Assembly (NCBI RefSeq): GCF_000615805.1
Contig: NZ_BAMJ01000016.1
Location: 1 to 50,927 of the forward strand
Length of the DNA: 50,927 bases
Direction of reading: 5' to 3'
Source of the DNA: Latilactobacillus fuchuensis DSM 14340 = JCM 11249
GTDB taxonomy: Bacteria > Bacillota > Bacilli > Lactobacillales > Lactobacillaceae
Shown here: in pieces, positions 26,289 to 36,059 of the stretch
Position numbering within the stretch: the stretch's first letter is position 1
Layout of the letters: every line of letters starts with the position of its first letter
Notes under the pieces: model-generated
Seen by the model: only the letters and a program-made list of their open reading frames with translations
Databases searched by the model: none
Told to the model about the DNA's origin: nothing
Program-made: the position numbers and the translations under genes

Positions 26289-27107
26289 ATGGCTGAACAT
26301 CGTTTCGAAGATTTTAACGGCCTTGTTATTTTTCGGCGTAACTACAAAGAAAAAGATATGTTGGTCAAGATTTTAACCGACTGTTTCGGTAAGAAGATGT
26401 TTTACTTACGCGGGGCCAACAGTCCGCGTTTTCGGATGGCGGCGGCAATTTTGCCGTTTACCAAAGCCGAATACGGTGGCGATATTCGCGATGATGGCTT
26501 GTCGTTTTTGAATAACGTGAAGTCGGCTAGTCAATTTCAAGCGATTAGTAATGACTTGTTCTTAAACGCTTATGCGACGTATATTTTGAATTTAATCGAT
26601 GTCGCGTTTCCGGATAGTCAACCGCTGGGGTTTTGGTATGGTCGGATTGAACAAGCTCTGACGCTAATCGATGAAGGCTTTGACGCGGCGATGATTACTC
26701 ACATTATTGAGATTCAATTGTTGCAGGTCTTCGGGGTTCAACCGCATCTCGAAAGTTGTGTCGTCTGTGGCCGCACCGATTTAGCGTTTGATTATTCGGA
26801 AAGCTATGGTGGTTTGTTGTGCCAGCGTCATTGGCATTTAGATCCGAATCGCCTGCACGCTAATTCACGCGCGATTTATTATTTGCGCCTGTTTTCAGTG
26901 ATTGATTTGTTCAAGATTCAATCGGTAACGGTTAAACCGGAAACTGAAGCGGCTTTAAAAGCGATTGTCGATCAGATTTATCAAAATTCAGTCGGGTTGG
27001 TCTTAAAAAGTAAACAATTTATCGATAAAATGTTTACTTTTGATAGTGCGATGCCGAAATTAAAAAAAGTTGCACCAGAAATTGACAGGTCGTCTAAAGA
27101 CGACTAG
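26289..27107 (+). CDS. recO: DNA repair protein RecO
   Basis: A 272-aa protein that works with RecR to load RecA at gaps. It has an N-terminal OB fold (FNGLVIFRRNYKEKDMLVKILT...GKKMFYLRGA), then a helical domain and a zinc-finger-like segment, CVVCGR...GGLLCQRH, with Cys-x2-Cys but a Cys/His second pair. Length is normal. It is the last gene before the glycine T-box leader. Confidence 0.94.
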   Translation: MAEHRFEDFNGLVIFRRNYKEKDMLVKILTDCFGKKMFYLRGANSPRFRMAAAILPFTKAEYGGDIRDDGLSFLNNVKSASQFQAISNDLFLNAYATYILNLIDVAFPDSQPLGFWYGRIEQALTLIDEGFDAAMITHIIEIQLLQVFGVQPHLESCVVCGRTDLAFDYSESYGGLLCQRHWHLDPNRLHANSRAIYYLRLFSVIDLFKIQSVTVKPETEAALKAIVDQIYQNSVGLVLKSKQFIDKMFTFDSAMPKLKKVAPEIDRSSKDD

Positions 27108-27121
27108 AATAGTAATCAACT

Positions 27122-27316
27122 TAATAGACGTTGAAGAAAAGGGTCTACTTGGACAAGCAAACAGTGATTCTAGGAGAGTGTGAACTAGGACGAGTTTCAA
27201 GTAGATTGGCGTTTCGGAGTCATACCAATGAAGCAGCAGCTTTCTTGAAAGCTGAAGTAGGGTGGAACCGCGAGCAATCGTCCCTATGTGACTAACTGTC
27301 GCATAGGCTTTTTTTA
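27122..27316 (+). promoter_or_regulatory. Glycine T-box leader of glyQS with terminator
   Basis: The T-box core AGGGTGGAACCGCG is at 27259-27272. Stem I is supported by TCTACTTG (27144-27151) pairing with CAAGTAGA (27198-27205) and a basal GAC/GTC pair. The internal loop then carries GGC at 27208-27210, a glycine codon, as the specifier. The terminator CCTATGTGAC/GTCGCATAGG spans 27283-27307 and is followed by seven T. Uncharged tRNA-Gly should favour the antiterminator and read-through into glyQ. Confidence 0.93.
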
Positions 27317-27346
27317 TGCGTAAAATGACGGAAAAGAGGAAGAAAA

Positions 27347-28261
27347 ATGGTTAAAAAGCTTAATGTTCAAGAAATGATTTTAACCTTACAACGTTTTTGG
27401 TCTGACAAAGGCTGTATGTTAATGCAATCATATGATACTGAAAAAGGGGCCGGCACAATGAGCCCCTATACATTCCTACGGGCAATCGGACCAGAACCTT
27501 GGAATGCTGCTTACGTTGAACCCTCACGGCGGCCAGCTGATGGACGTTACGGTGAAAATCCAAACCGTTTATTCCAACATCATCAATTCCAAGTGGTCAT
27601 GAAACCAGCACCATTAAATATTCAAGAATTCTATTTGGATAGTTTACGTGCGCTTGGAATCGATCCGTTAGAACATGATATCCGTTTCGTTGAAGATAAC
27701 TGGGAGAACCCTTCAATGGGTTGTGCCGGTGTTGGTTGGGAAGTTTGGTTAGACGGCATGGAAGTCAGCCAGTTTACTTATTTCCAACAAGTCGGCGGTT
27801 TGGCTTGCAAACCCGTTACCAGTGAAATCACATATGGTGTTGAACGGTTGGCGTCATACATTCAAGATGTTGATAGTGTCTTTGATCTTGAATGGGGTAA
27901 CGGCGTTTTATACGGCGATATCTTTAAAGAACCTGAATATGAACATTCTAAATATGCCTTTGAAAATAGTGATCAAGCGATGTTGCTTGAATTCTTTGAT
28001 GATTATGAAAAAGAAGCCAAACGTTTAATCGACTTAGGCTTGGTGCATCCGGCTTACGATTACGTTTTGAAATGTAGTCATGCGTTTAACTTATTGGACG
28101 CACGCGGGGCGGTTTCGGTCACTGAACGGGCCGGTTATTTATCCCGCATTCGACGGATGGCGCATTCAATTGCCCAAGCCTTTGTTGCTGAACGTGAAAA
28201 ATTAGGCTTCCCATTATTAAAACATGCGCAAGAAAAGATGGAGGTAACTGATCATGACTAA
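27347..28261 (+). CDS. glyQ: Glycyl-tRNA synthetase alpha subunit
   Basis: A 304-aa class II synthetase subunit (alpha of the alpha2-beta2 enzyme). It begins [33 protein letters not shown] and contains [19 protein letters not shown] and [24 protein letters not shown], which are catalytic-core segments. It overlaps glyS by 8 nt. Expression is under the T-box leader directly upstream. Confidence 0.97.
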   Translation: MVKKLNVQEMILTLQRFWSDKGCMLMQSYDTEKGAGTMSPYTFLRAIGPEPWNAAYVEPSRRPADGRYGENPNRLFQHHQFQVVMKPAPLNIQEFYLDSLRALGIDPLEHDIRFVEDNWENPSMGCAGVGWEVWLDGMEVSQFTYFQQVGGLACKPVTSEITYGVERLASYIQDVDSVFDLEWGNGVLYGDIFKEPEYEHSKYAFENSDQAMLLEFFDDYEKEAKRLIDLGLVHPAYDYVLKCSHAFNLLDARGAVSVTERAGYLSRIRRMAHSIAQAFVAEREKLGFPLLKHAQEKMEVTDHD

Positions 28262-30338
28262 ACCCTTTTTATTAGAAATTGGTCTGGAAGAAATGCCAGC
28301 CCACGTTGTAATGCCTAGCATTCAACAATTGGAAAAACGGGTGCGTGCTTTCTTAACCGAACAACATCTTGAATTCGGCGCTTTAAAAACATATGCGACA
28401 CCACGGCGTTTAGCGATTTTGATTGAAGATTTAGCTGAAAAACAAGCGGATATTCATGAAGAAGCTAAAGGTCCCGCCAAAAAAATCGCTTTAGATGCAG
28501 AAGGCAATTGGAGTAAAGCGGCCCAAGGGTTCGTTCGCGGTAAAGGTCTAACGACTGATGATATTACTTTTAAAGCATTAAAGGGCGTTGAATACGTCTA
28601 CGTTGAAAAATCAATTATCGGCCAACCCGTTACTGAAATTTTGCCGGGGTTAAAAGACGTCTTAATGGCGATGACCTTCCCAACTAGAATGCATTGGGCT
28701 GATTATGATTTCGAATATATTCGGCCAATCCATTGGGTGATTGCTTTATTAGACGATCAATTGATTGATTTTAGTCTGCTAAACGTCACGACCGGTCGGA
28801 CAACACAAGGTCACCGTTTCTTAGGCCAACCGGTGACCTTAGACCGGGCAACGGATTACGAAGCGGCATTAGAAGTGCAATTCGTCATCGCCGATGAAGC
28901 GAAACGTCAAGCAAAGATTAAAATGCAAATCGAAGCCATGGCGACTGCCAATCAATGGCAAGTTGATTTGGATGCCGATTTATTAGAAGAGGTCACCAAC
29001 CTAGTTGAATGGCCAACTGCTTTTTATGGCCAATTTACGCCGAAATATTTGGAAATTCCTGAAGAAGTGCTGATCACTTCAATGAAGGATAACCAACGCT
29101 ATTTCTACGCACGAAACCAATCGGGCGACTTATTGCCCATCTTTATCGGGGTTCGCAACGGTAACGAACAACATCTCGATAACGTGATTGCCGGTAATGA
29201 AAAAGTGTTAACCGCGCGTTTAGAAGATGCCGATTTCTTCTATCAAGAAGATCAAAAACAATCGATCGCGGACTACGTTGAACAATTAGCCAATGTGTCA
29301 TTCCACGATAAAATTGGGAGTATGGCTGAAAAAATGCAACGAGTCGGGATTATTGCGCAATTCTTAGGCCAAAAATTTGGGCTATCAACGACCGAATTAA
29401 CGGATTTACAACGCGCTAGCGATATTTACAAATTTGATTTAGTGACTGGCATGGTTGGCGAATTCCCCGAACTTCAAGGGGTTATGGGTGAAAAATACGC
29501 CTTACTTGAAGGTGAAACACCAGCGGTTGCCACGGCAATTCGTGAACATTACATGCCAATTAGTGCAGAAGGGGCGCTACCAACGACTAAAGTCGGCGCC
29601 GTTTTAGCGATTGCTGATAAGTTCGATAGCATTGCTGATTTCTTCGCCGTTGGGATGATTCCAAGCGGTTCAAACGATCCATACGCACTCCGTCGTCAAG
29701 CTTACGGGATTGTCCGAATCTTAGCCGCCCAAGATTGGCATTTTCCAATGGCGACTTATCAAACCGAATTAACGACGGCCATCAAGGCCAAGCAAGCTGG
29801 CTTCAAATTAGATTGGTTGAAGAATCGTCAAGCGATTGGTGAATTCTTAACGGATCGGGTTCGTCAACGCTTTAACGGGCTCCAACGTAAACCACGCCGC
29901 GATATCATCGACGCGGTCTTGAAGAATCAAAAGCAAGATCCAATCACGATGTTCCAAGCGGCCGATGTGTTGGATCAACATAAAGCTGATGCTGATTTTA
30001 AGGCCACGATTGAGGCCGTCACCCGTGTGTTGCGGTTAGCTGAAAAAGCTGATTTTGATCAAACCGATTTAACGGTTGATCCCGCATTGTTCGAAAACCA
30101 AGCTGAAAAAGACTTGTATGTCGCGGTTGAAGCGTTGCGCGGACAAGTCGCTAATAATCCGCTTGAAGCCAACTATGCAGCCCTACAAAACTTGCGACCA
30201 TTGATTGAAGCTTATTTTGAAGCGACGATGGTCATGGCTGACGATTTAACCGTTCGGAATAATCGTTTGAAACAATTATTGATTATTGCGCGGATTGCCT
30301 TTAGTTTAGGCGATTTAAACGAATTGATTGTTAAATAA
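28254..30338 (+). CDS. glyS: Glycyl-tRNA synthetase beta subunit
   Basis: A 694-aa beta subunit giving tRNA recognition. The N-terminus [14 protein letters not shown], the region [23 protein letters not shown], the [11 protein letters not shown] segment and the HD-like/anticodon-binding C-terminal part ([32 protein letters not shown]) are all typical, and the length is normal. The start lies within the end of glyQ (ATG 28254, GGAGG upstream). Confidence 0.97.
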   Translation: MTKPFLLEIGLEEMPAHVVMPSIQQLEKRVRAFLTEQHLEFGALKTYATPRRLAILIEDLAEKQADIHEEAKGPAKKIALDAEGNWSKAAQGFVRGKGLTTDDITFKALKGVEYVYVEKSIIGQPVTEILPGLKDVLMAMTFPTRMHWADYDFEYIRPIHWVIALLDDQLIDFSLLNVTTGRTTQGHRFLGQPVTLDRATDYEAALEVQFVIADEAKRQAKIKMQIEAMATANQWQVDLDADLLEEVTNLVEWPTAFYGQFTPKYLEIPEEVLITSMKDNQRYFYARNQSGDLLPIFIGVRNGNEQHLDNVIAGNEKVLTARLEDADFFYQEDQKQSIADYVEQLANVSFHDKIGSMAEKMQRVGIIAQFLGQKFGLSTTELTDLQRASDIYKFDLVTGMVGEFPELQGVMGEKYALLEGETPAVATAIREHYMPISAEGALPTTKVGAVLAIADKFDSIADFFAVGMIPSGSNDPYALRRQAYGIVRILAAQDWHFPMATYQTELTTAIKAKQAGFKLDWLKNRQAIGEFLTDRVRQRFNGLQRKPRRDIIDAVLKNQKQDPITMFQAADVLDQHKADADFKATIEAVTRVLRLAEKADFDQTDLTVDPALFENQAEKDLYVAVEALRGQVANNPLEANYAALQNLRPLIEAYFEATMVMADDLTVRNNRLKQLLIIARIAFSLGDLNELIVK

Positions 30339-30358
30339 ATTAACAAGAAGATGATTGT

Positions 30359-30721
30359 ATGTTACAGATAAAACGTGTATATGAAGCCGCAAGTCCGGCC
30401 GATGGCTATCGCATTTTGGTGGATCGACTTTGGCCGCGGGGTGTCGCTAAAACAACGGCGCAATTAGAGGATTGGAATAAGGCGATTACGCCGACGACTG
30501 AATTACGCCGTTGGTTTGACCATGAACCCGCTAAGTTTCCGACATTTAAAACCCGCTATTTAGCCGAAATTGCCGATAATCCGGCTTGGCCTGCATTTGA
30601 ACAACAAATCCGCCAACAATTAGCGGTAGGCAACGTCACGTTAGTCTATGCTGCGAAGGATCCTGAATATAATCATGTGGTGATTTTATTAGCACTTTTA
30701 AAAAAGGCCCTTGACAGTTAG
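30359..30721 (+). CDS. DUF488 family protein
   Basis: A 120-aa protein of the DUF488 family. The hallmark N-terminus KRVYEAASPADGYRILVDRLWPRGV is followed by WFDHEPAKFPTFKTRYLAE and a C-terminal VTLVYAAKDPEYNHVVIL. The biochemical role of the family is not known to me. It sits 20 nt after glyS, and its last codons contain the -35 box of the dnaG promoter. Confidence 0.88.
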   Translation: MLQIKRVYEAASPADGYRILVDRLWPRGVAKTTAQLEDWNKAITPTTELRRWFDHEPAKFPTFKTRYLAEIADNPAWPAFEQQIRQQLAVGNVTLVYAAKDPEYNHVVILLALLKKALDS

Positions 30722-30740
30722 CTAAGATGTTTGCTATATT
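30711..30740 (+). promoter_or_regulatory. Promoter of dnaG-rpoD
   Basis: A perfect TTGACA at 30711-30716 and TGCTATATT (extended -10, TATATT at 30735-30740) with 18-bp spacing. The -35 box overlaps the end of the DUF488 coding sequence. A second TGCTATGCT about 30 bp downstream may be another -10 box. Confidence 0.8.
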
Positions 30741-30800
30741 TGTTTGCAACTATATCCAAAACGTGCTATGCTGTATAGTGTATTTTTGTGCTGATAATCC

Positions 30801-30837
30801 GTAGAAGTCGCATTTCATTGTGAGGTGCGGCTTTTAC
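30801..30837 (+). other. Leader hairpin upstream of dnaG
   Basis: GTAGAAGTCGCA pairs over 12 bp (two G-U pairs) with TGCGGCTTTTAC around a 13-nt loop. It sits 38 nt before the dnaG start. There is no T-run after it, so attenuation or RNA stability is possible but unproven. Confidence 0.5.
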
Positions 30838-30874
30838 AGTCTTAGGTACAATTTGATAATGTGAGGTGAGACCA

Positions 30875-32746
30875 ATGGCGAGTAAGATTCCAGAAGAAGT
30901 TCTCGATGATATTCGGCGCCAAACCAATATTGTTGATGTTGTTGGTCAATATGTTCAATTAAAAAAAGCCGGCAAGAATTTATTCGGCACTTGTCCGTTT
31001 CATGACGAAAAGACGCCCTCGTTTTCAGTCAACGAGGAAAAACAGATTTTTCACTGTTTCTCGTGTGGCCGTGGGGGCAACGTCTTTAAATTCTTAATGG
31101 AAATGGAACAATTAAGTTTTCCAGAGGCGGTTGCTAAGGTCGCTGATTTCGTTGGTGCTGACCTGGCAAGTACTTTTCGACCCGTTCAAGGGAGTCGCGA
31201 ATCTAGTGAAGTTGTGGCGCTTAAACAGCTTTATGAAGAAGCCAGTAAGTTATTTAAACATGTTTTAACGAGTACCGTTGCGGGTCAACCCGCGTTGGAT
31301 TATCTACACCAACGGGATTTAACCGATTCGTTGATTGAAACCTTTGATATTGGTTTTTTACCGAATCAAGGTGATTTATTATTAACGTTCTTCCAAAATC
31401 GGGAGATTGACTATCAAACGTTACGTCAATCGGGTCTGTTTGTGGAAACGCAAACCGGTAAATTACATGATCGCTTCTCAGGACGGGTCATGTTTCCGAT
31501 TCGGAACGCGCAGGGTGCGGTTATTGCATTTTCGGGACGGGTTTTACAAGCGACACCGGATCAACCGAAGTATTTAAATAGTCCAGAGACGCCAATCTTT
31601 AATAAGCGCAAAGTGTTATTTAATTTCGATTTAGCGAAAGCAACGATTCATCAAGATAAGCGCGTTTATCTGTTTGAAGGCTTCATGGATGTGATTGCCG
31701 CGTATTCTGCGGGAATCCAAAACGGCGTCGCTTCGATGGGGACGAGTTTAACCAGTGAACAATTAAGTTTACTGACCCACCAAGCGCAAGAATTGGTCGT
31801 TTGCTATGATGGTGATCAGCCCGGGATTGAAGCGATGAAACGGGCGATTGGCTTGCTTGGTCAACATTCAACTTTGGAATTAGGGGTTGTCGTGTTGCCG
31901 AGTGGGGCTGATCCGGATGAATACGTGCGTCAATTCGGTGCGGAACAATTTCGCGAAACATTGCAAAAAGGGGTTGAAACACCGACCGCTTTTGAATTAC
32001 GCTATTTAAAACAGGGGTTAAATTTAACCAATGAAAAAGATCAATTAGATTATGTGCAACAAGCTTTGGCCGTCGTGGCCCAAATTGATTCACCACTCGA
32101 AATCGAGGTCTATCTTAAGCAAATCGAAGAAACCAGCGGAATCACCATTGATACGTTGAAACGGCAATTACAGACGGTACGGGTTAAAAACGTCACCAGT
32201 CAACCGTTGCAACAATCAGTGCAACGCGGGGGTCCTGATAGCTATGATGAACCGCCAATGTTGGTCGATGAGGCAACCATGCCCGTTAATCGTGGGAATG
32301 CGCCGCAACAACGACAAGTCAAACGTCTATCGAAAATCGAGCACGCGGAACAAGAGATTTTACACATGCTGATGCGCCATGAAGATGTACGCCTACAGTT
32401 GGAGAACAACGCTGATTTTAGCTTTGTTCACACGCCGTATCAATTGATTTATGAATTGTGGCGCGCGTATTTAGACGAAGGACACGTTGCTGATATCGCG
32501 GGATTTACCACTTATATTCCGGATGATCTGCAAAGCTTGGTGATTCAAATCGACTTGTTGGCACTACCTGAAGAGGCTAATCAAGAAGCGTTAAACGATT
32601 GTTTATACGTGATTGGTCAAAATTCGGTTCAAGAACAATTAAAAATGGCAAAAATTGCTTTAAGTGAAGCGAGAAAATTGGGCAACCAGGATGAAGAATT
32701 CCGGTTAACTCTAGAAGTAATACGACTTATTGGGAAAATGCAATAA
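30875..32746 (+). CDS. dnaG: DNA primase
   Basis: A 623-aa primase that makes RNA primers for replication. The N-terminal CHC2 zinc finger is CPFH...CFSC (about residues 40-64), followed by the RNA polymerase domain and a Toprim fold with VYLFEGFMDVIAAYSAG, where the glutamate is catalytic, and VVCYDGDQPG. The C-terminal helicase-binding region follows a Gln-rich linker at about 440-480. GTG 30866 is in frame but overlaps the GAGGTGAG ribosome binding site, so ATG 30875 is used. rpoD follows 24 nt later. Confidence 0.96.
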   Translation: MASKIPEEVLDDIRRQTNIVDVVGQYVQLKKAGKNLFGTCPFHDEKTPSFSVNEEKQIFHCFSCGRGGNVFKFLMEMEQLSFPEAVAKVADFVGADLASTFRPVQGSRESSEVVALKQLYEEASKLFKHVLTSTVAGQPALDYLHQRDLTDSLIETFDIGFLPNQGDLLLTFFQNREIDYQTLRQSGLFVETQTGKLHDRFSGRVMFPIRNAQGAVIAFSGRVLQATPDQPKYLNSPETPIFNKRKVLFNFDLAKATIHQDKRVYLFEGFMDVIAAYSAGIQNGVASMGTSLTSEQLSLLTHQAQELVVCYDGDQPGIEAMKRAIGLLGQHSTLELGVVVLPSGADPDEYVRQFGAEQFRETLQKGVETPTAFELRYLKQGLNLTNEKDQLDYVQQALAVVAQIDSPLEIEVYLKQIEETSGITIDTLKRQLQTVRVKNVTSQPLQQSVQRGGPDSYDEPPMLVDEATMPVNRGNAPQQRQVKRLSKIEHAEQEILHMLMRHEDVRLQLENNADFSFVHTPYQLIYELWRAYLDEGHVADIAGFTTYIPDDLQSLVIQIDLLALPEEANQEALNDCLYVIGQNSVQEQLKMAKIALSEARKLGNQDEEFRLTLEVIRLIGKMQ

Positions 32747-32770
32747 GTTATTTAATTAGGAGGTTTCTGC

Positions 32771-33880
32771 ATGGCTGATAAGAAAAAAGCTGATACTAAG
32801 AAATTTGATACGGCGGTTAAAGCCTTAATTAAGGAATATAAACCAAAAAAAGAAATCACCAATGATGAATTGGTTGCTAAAATTGTGAAACCTTTTGCTT
32901 TAAAATCCAAAGAAACAAATGAGTTAATGCAAAAAGTAGAAGATCAAGGGATTAGTATTGTCGATGCAGACGGGAACCCTAGTGTCGCAACGCTCAAAAA
33001 AGAAAAAGTCTCCGCTAAAGAATTAAAAGATATGACAGCTCCGACTGGGATTAAGATTAATGATCCAGTCCGGATGTATTTGAAGGAAATTGGCCGTGTC
33101 TCTCTTTTGAATGCTGAACAAGAAGTTGAATTGGCGTTACGGATCGAAAAGGGCGAACAAGAAGCTAAGCAACGTTTGGCCGAAGCTAATTTACGATTAG
33201 TCGTTTCAATTGCGAAACGCTACGTCGGCCGTGGGATGCAATTCTTGGATTTAATCCAAGAAGGGAACATGGGCTTGATGAAAGCCGTTGAAAAATTTGA
33301 TCACCGTAAAGGTTTCAAATTCTCAACTTACGCGACATGGTGGATTCGTCAGGCAATTACGCGTGCGATTGCCGATCAAGCTCGGACGATTCGGATTCCA
33401 GTCCACATGGTTGAAACGATTAATAAATTAATTCGGATTCAACGTCAATTACTCCAAGATTTAGGTCGCGAACCAACGCCTGAAGAAATTGGGGCTGAAA
33501 TGGATATGAATACCGATAAGGTTCGTGAAATTTTAAAGATTGCGCAAGAACCTGTCTCACTTGAAACACCAATCGGGGAAGAGGACGACTCACACCTAGG
33601 TGATTTCATTGAAGATCAAGATGCAACGAGTCCTGAAGACCACGCTTCTTATGAATTGTTGAAAGAACAATTGGAAAGTGTCCTAGACACCTTAACGGAT
33701 CGTGAAGAAAACGTCTTACGGTTACGTTTCGGGTTAGATGATGGTCGGACACGAACCCTTGAAGAAGTCGGTAAAGTCTTCGGCGTTACCCGTGAACGGA
33801 TTCGTCAAATCGAAGCCAAAGCATTACGGAAATTACGCCACCCATCACGTTCAAAACAATTAAAAGACTTTTTAGAATAA
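32771..33880 (+). CDS. rpoD: RNA polymerase primary sigma factor SigA (RpoD)
   Basis: A 369-aa housekeeping sigma factor. It has a lysine-rich region 1.1, region 1.2 ([16 protein letters not shown]), region 2 with [20 protein letters not shown] and [19 protein letters not shown] (core binding and -10 recognition), region 3, and region 4 with the -35 helix-turn-helix [26 protein letters not shown] precedes ATG 32771. It is co-transcribed with dnaG. A perfect terminator follows. Confidence 0.97.
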   Translation: MADKKKADTKKFDTAVKALIKEYKPKKEITNDELVAKIVKPFALKSKETNELMQKVEDQGISIVDADGNPSVATLKKEKVSAKELKDMTAPTGIKINDPVRMYLKEIGRVSLLNAEQEVELALRIEKGEQEAKQRLAEANLRLVVSIAKRYVGRGMQFLDLIQEGNMGLMKAVEKFDHRKGFKFSTYATWWIRQAITRAIADQARTIRIPVHMVETINKLIRIQRQLLQDLGREPTPEEIGAEMDMNTDKVREILKIAQEPVSLETPIGEEDDSHLGDFIEDQDATSPEDHASYELLKEQLESVLDTLTDREENVLRLRFGLDDGRTRTLEEVGKVFGVTRERIRQIEAKALRKLRHPSRSKQLKDFLE

Positions 33881-33922
33881 ATAGCTGCGACAGCACTCGG
33901 GTATCAATCGAGTACTAAACTG

Positions 33923-33960
33923 AAAATAACATTATCCAGTTTTTGGATAATGTTATTTTT
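33923..33960. terminator. Rho-independent terminator after rpoD
   Basis: AAAATAACATTATCCA and TGGATAATGTTATTTT form a perfect 16-bp stem around a 5-nt loop, with the T-run at its end. Confidence 0.92.
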
Positions 33961-33972
33961 AATTTAGACGGA

Positions 33973-34106
33973 GATTGATGAGTGAGGTCGCGCGATGAAG
34001 CGTGGTTGCTCTTAACCGACAGCGCCATTTTTTATTAACCGCAGAAGGCTATTCAAAGGAGCACGTTTAATCAGGAGTCGATTGATGAGTGAAATCGCGC
34101 GATGAA
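33973..34106 (+). repeat. Twin 27-nt repeats carrying six-codon mini-ORFs
   Basis: 33973-33999 and 34080-34106 match at 25 of 27 bases. Each holds an ATG mini-frame with a Shine-Dalgarno-like GGAG upstream: MSEVAR-stop at 33978-33998 and MSEIAR-stop at 34085-34105. The two differences are in the Glu and Val/Ile codons. The rest of the 304-nt gap has no gene. A TGG-TATACT extended -10 at 34138-34146 may start trmK transcription downstream of the repeats. Confidence 0.6.
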
Positions 34107-34184
34107 TTGACTAGCCCACGCCAAAGTCGCTCAAATTTGGTATACTGAAAGTATTATAAATTAAAGCAGAACTGGGGTTTTATT

Positions 34185-34892
34185 TTGTCAGGAATTCATT
34201 TATCGAAGCGACTCGCAACGGTTGCCCAATTTGTACCAGAAAATAGTCGGTTGGCCGATATCGGGTCGGATCACGCCTTTTTACCGATTTATTTAAGTCA
34301 GCAGAAACGGATTCAAGCCGCAGTCGCTGGTGAAGTCATCACGGGCCCCTTCGAGATTGCCCACCAACACGTTCAAAATTATGGGTTGCAAACCACCATC
34401 GATGTCCGGCTGGGTGACGGTTTAGAAGTCCTTTCGCCAACTGATGATGGGATTGATTGTATCGTGATTGCCGGCATGGGTGGTTTATTAATCACCGAAA
34501 TTTTAGAACGTGGCCAACAGCATTTAAACGGGCATGAACGTTTAATTCTGCAAGCCAACATTACTGAACCGGCTGTTCGCGAATGGTTAATGAACCATGA
34601 TTATCAAATTATTGATGAGGACATCGTGGCTGAAGAAAATCATATTTATGAGGTGATTGTGGCTGAACCAACCGTGACACCAGTCCGTTATACGGAGAGT
34701 CAATTATTATTTGGCCCGGTTTTAATGCAAAAAAAGCCCACTGATTTCATCACGAAATGGACGCAGATGTGGACCAAACGGCAACATCTGTTAGGGCAAT
34801 TGGAACAAGCGCAAAGCGCACCCGTCGCTAAAGTTCAAGAGGTTCAACACGAGTTGCAATTAATTGAGGAGATGATGGCAACATGGCAATGA
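34185..34892 (+). CDS. trmK: tRNA m1A22 methyltransferase TrmK
   Basis: A 235-aa SAM-dependent enzyme that methylates adenine 22 in tRNA. The start is TTG 34185 after a GGGG-type site and gives MSGIHLSKRLATVAQFVP. The Rossmann motif is LADIGSDHAFLPIYL, and DCIVIAGMGGLLITEIL carries the family GMGG signature. The C-terminal part is a coiled coil (EQAQSAPVAKVQEVQHEL). The rpoD-trmK-nif3 order is conserved in Bacillota. It overlaps the next gene by 10 nt. Confidence 0.92.
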   Translation: MSGIHLSKRLATVAQFVPENSRLADIGSDHAFLPIYLSQQKRIQAAVAGEVITGPFEIAHQHVQNYGLQTTIDVRLGDGLEVLSPTDDGIDCIVIAGMGGLLITEILERGQQHLNGHERLILQANITEPAVREWLMNHDYQIIDEDIVAEENHIYEVIVAEPTVTPVRYTESQLLFGPVLMQKKPTDFITKWTQMWTKRQHLLGQLEQAQSAPVAKVQEVQHELQLIEEMMATWQ

Positions 34893-36016
34893 TGATCGCT
34901 GCTGATTTAATCAGCGCAATTGAAAAATACGCGCCACTAGCATTAAAAGAAGAACACGATCCAACCGGTTTTCAAATTGGTCGCCGGGATAAAGTCGTTA
35001 AACGGGTTTTAGTGACGTTAGACGTCCGCCCGGAAGTCGTGCAAGAAGCGATTGATCAAAACATCGATTTTATTTTCGCCCACCATCCGGTCATGTTCCG
35101 GCCGGCGCGGAATTTAGATTTAGCGATTCCCCAAAATCAAATGTACGCGGATTTGATTCGGCACGATATTACGGTTTACGCCGCCCATACCAACTTGGAT
35201 AAAACCCAAGGTGGTATGAATGATTGGTTAGCGAAAGCTTTACAATTAACCGACGTTGAACCATTTAACGTGACCAGTTACGTCCCAATGGCTAAATTGG
35301 TCACGTTCGTGCCGGTTAGCCATGAGAAGACGGTCCGTGAAGCCTTAAATCGAGCGGGTGCTGGTCGCATTGGTGATTATACCGACTGTAGCTTCAGTTC
35401 AACCGGGACTGGTCGTTTCACACCGGATGCGTTAGCCACGCCGTTTATCGGCCAAAAGAATCAAGCGGAAGCAGTTACGGAAGTTAAGCTGGAAGTCACA
35501 TTTCCCCAAAGCCAGGCACCACAAATGATTGCCGCGATGTTGGCAGCCCATCCGTATCAGGAACCGGTTTACGATCTCATTTCGTTGGCGAATCAACAAC
35601 AACCAATCGGAATTGGTCGCATTGGGCAAGCTGCAACGCCGATGACGGTTCGCGATTATGCGCAATTCGTCTGCGAAACCTTTGATGTTGCGGGGTTACG
35701 TCTGATTTCGAATACACCTGATAAAGTGGTTAAGCGTGTGGCAATCGTGGGTGGCGACGGTGGTAAATTCTATCCCGCCGCAATTCAGGCGCACGCCGAT
35801 GTCTACATTACTGGCGATGTTTATTATCATACAGGTCACGATATGTTAGCAGATGGTCTGTCCGTGATAGATCCAGGTCACCACATTGAAAGCATTGTTA
35901 AGACGGAAATGAGCCGAATATTTGAACAATGGGCTCAAGAAAACGACTGGCAGGTCGAAATTATTAAATCTTGGCAAAAAACTGATCCGTTTACATTTAT
36001 TTTTAATGCGAAATAA
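34883..36016 (+). CDS. Nif3-like dinuclear metal centre protein (YqfO)
   Basis: A 377-aa member of the Nif3/DUF34 family. The N-terminal half has FAHHPVMF and HTNLDKTQGGMN with metal ligands. The middle (about residues 130-230; LVTFVPVSHEKTVREAL...HPYQEPVYDL) is the inserted PII/CutA-like domain of the Gram-positive branch. The C-terminal half ends in DVYITGDVYYHTGHDML and IDPGHHIES, with further ligands. It may have a GTP-cyclohydrolase-like or metal-chaperone role, but function is unsettled. Confidence 0.9.
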   Translation: MAMMIAADLISAIEKYAPLALKEEHDPTGFQIGRRDKVVKRVLVTLDVRPEVVQEAIDQNIDFIFAHHPVMFRPARNLDLAIPQNQMYADLIRHDITVYAAHTNLDKTQGGMNDWLAKALQLTDVEPFNVTSYVPMAKLVTFVPVSHEKTVREALNRAGAGRIGDYTDCSFSSTGTGRFTPDALATPFIGQKNQAEAVTEVKLEVTFPQSQAPQMIAAMLAAHPYQEPVYDLISLANQQQPIGIGRIGQAATPMTVRDYAQFVCETFDVAGLRLISNTPDKVVKRVAIVGGDGGKFYPAAIQAHADVYITGDVYYHTGHDMLADGLSVIDPGHHIESIVKTEMSRIFEQWAQENDWQVEIIKSWQKTDPFTFIFNAK

Positions 36017-36059
36017 GTTAGAATAGTATTAGTGTTAAATAATATCTAGGAGCTACACC

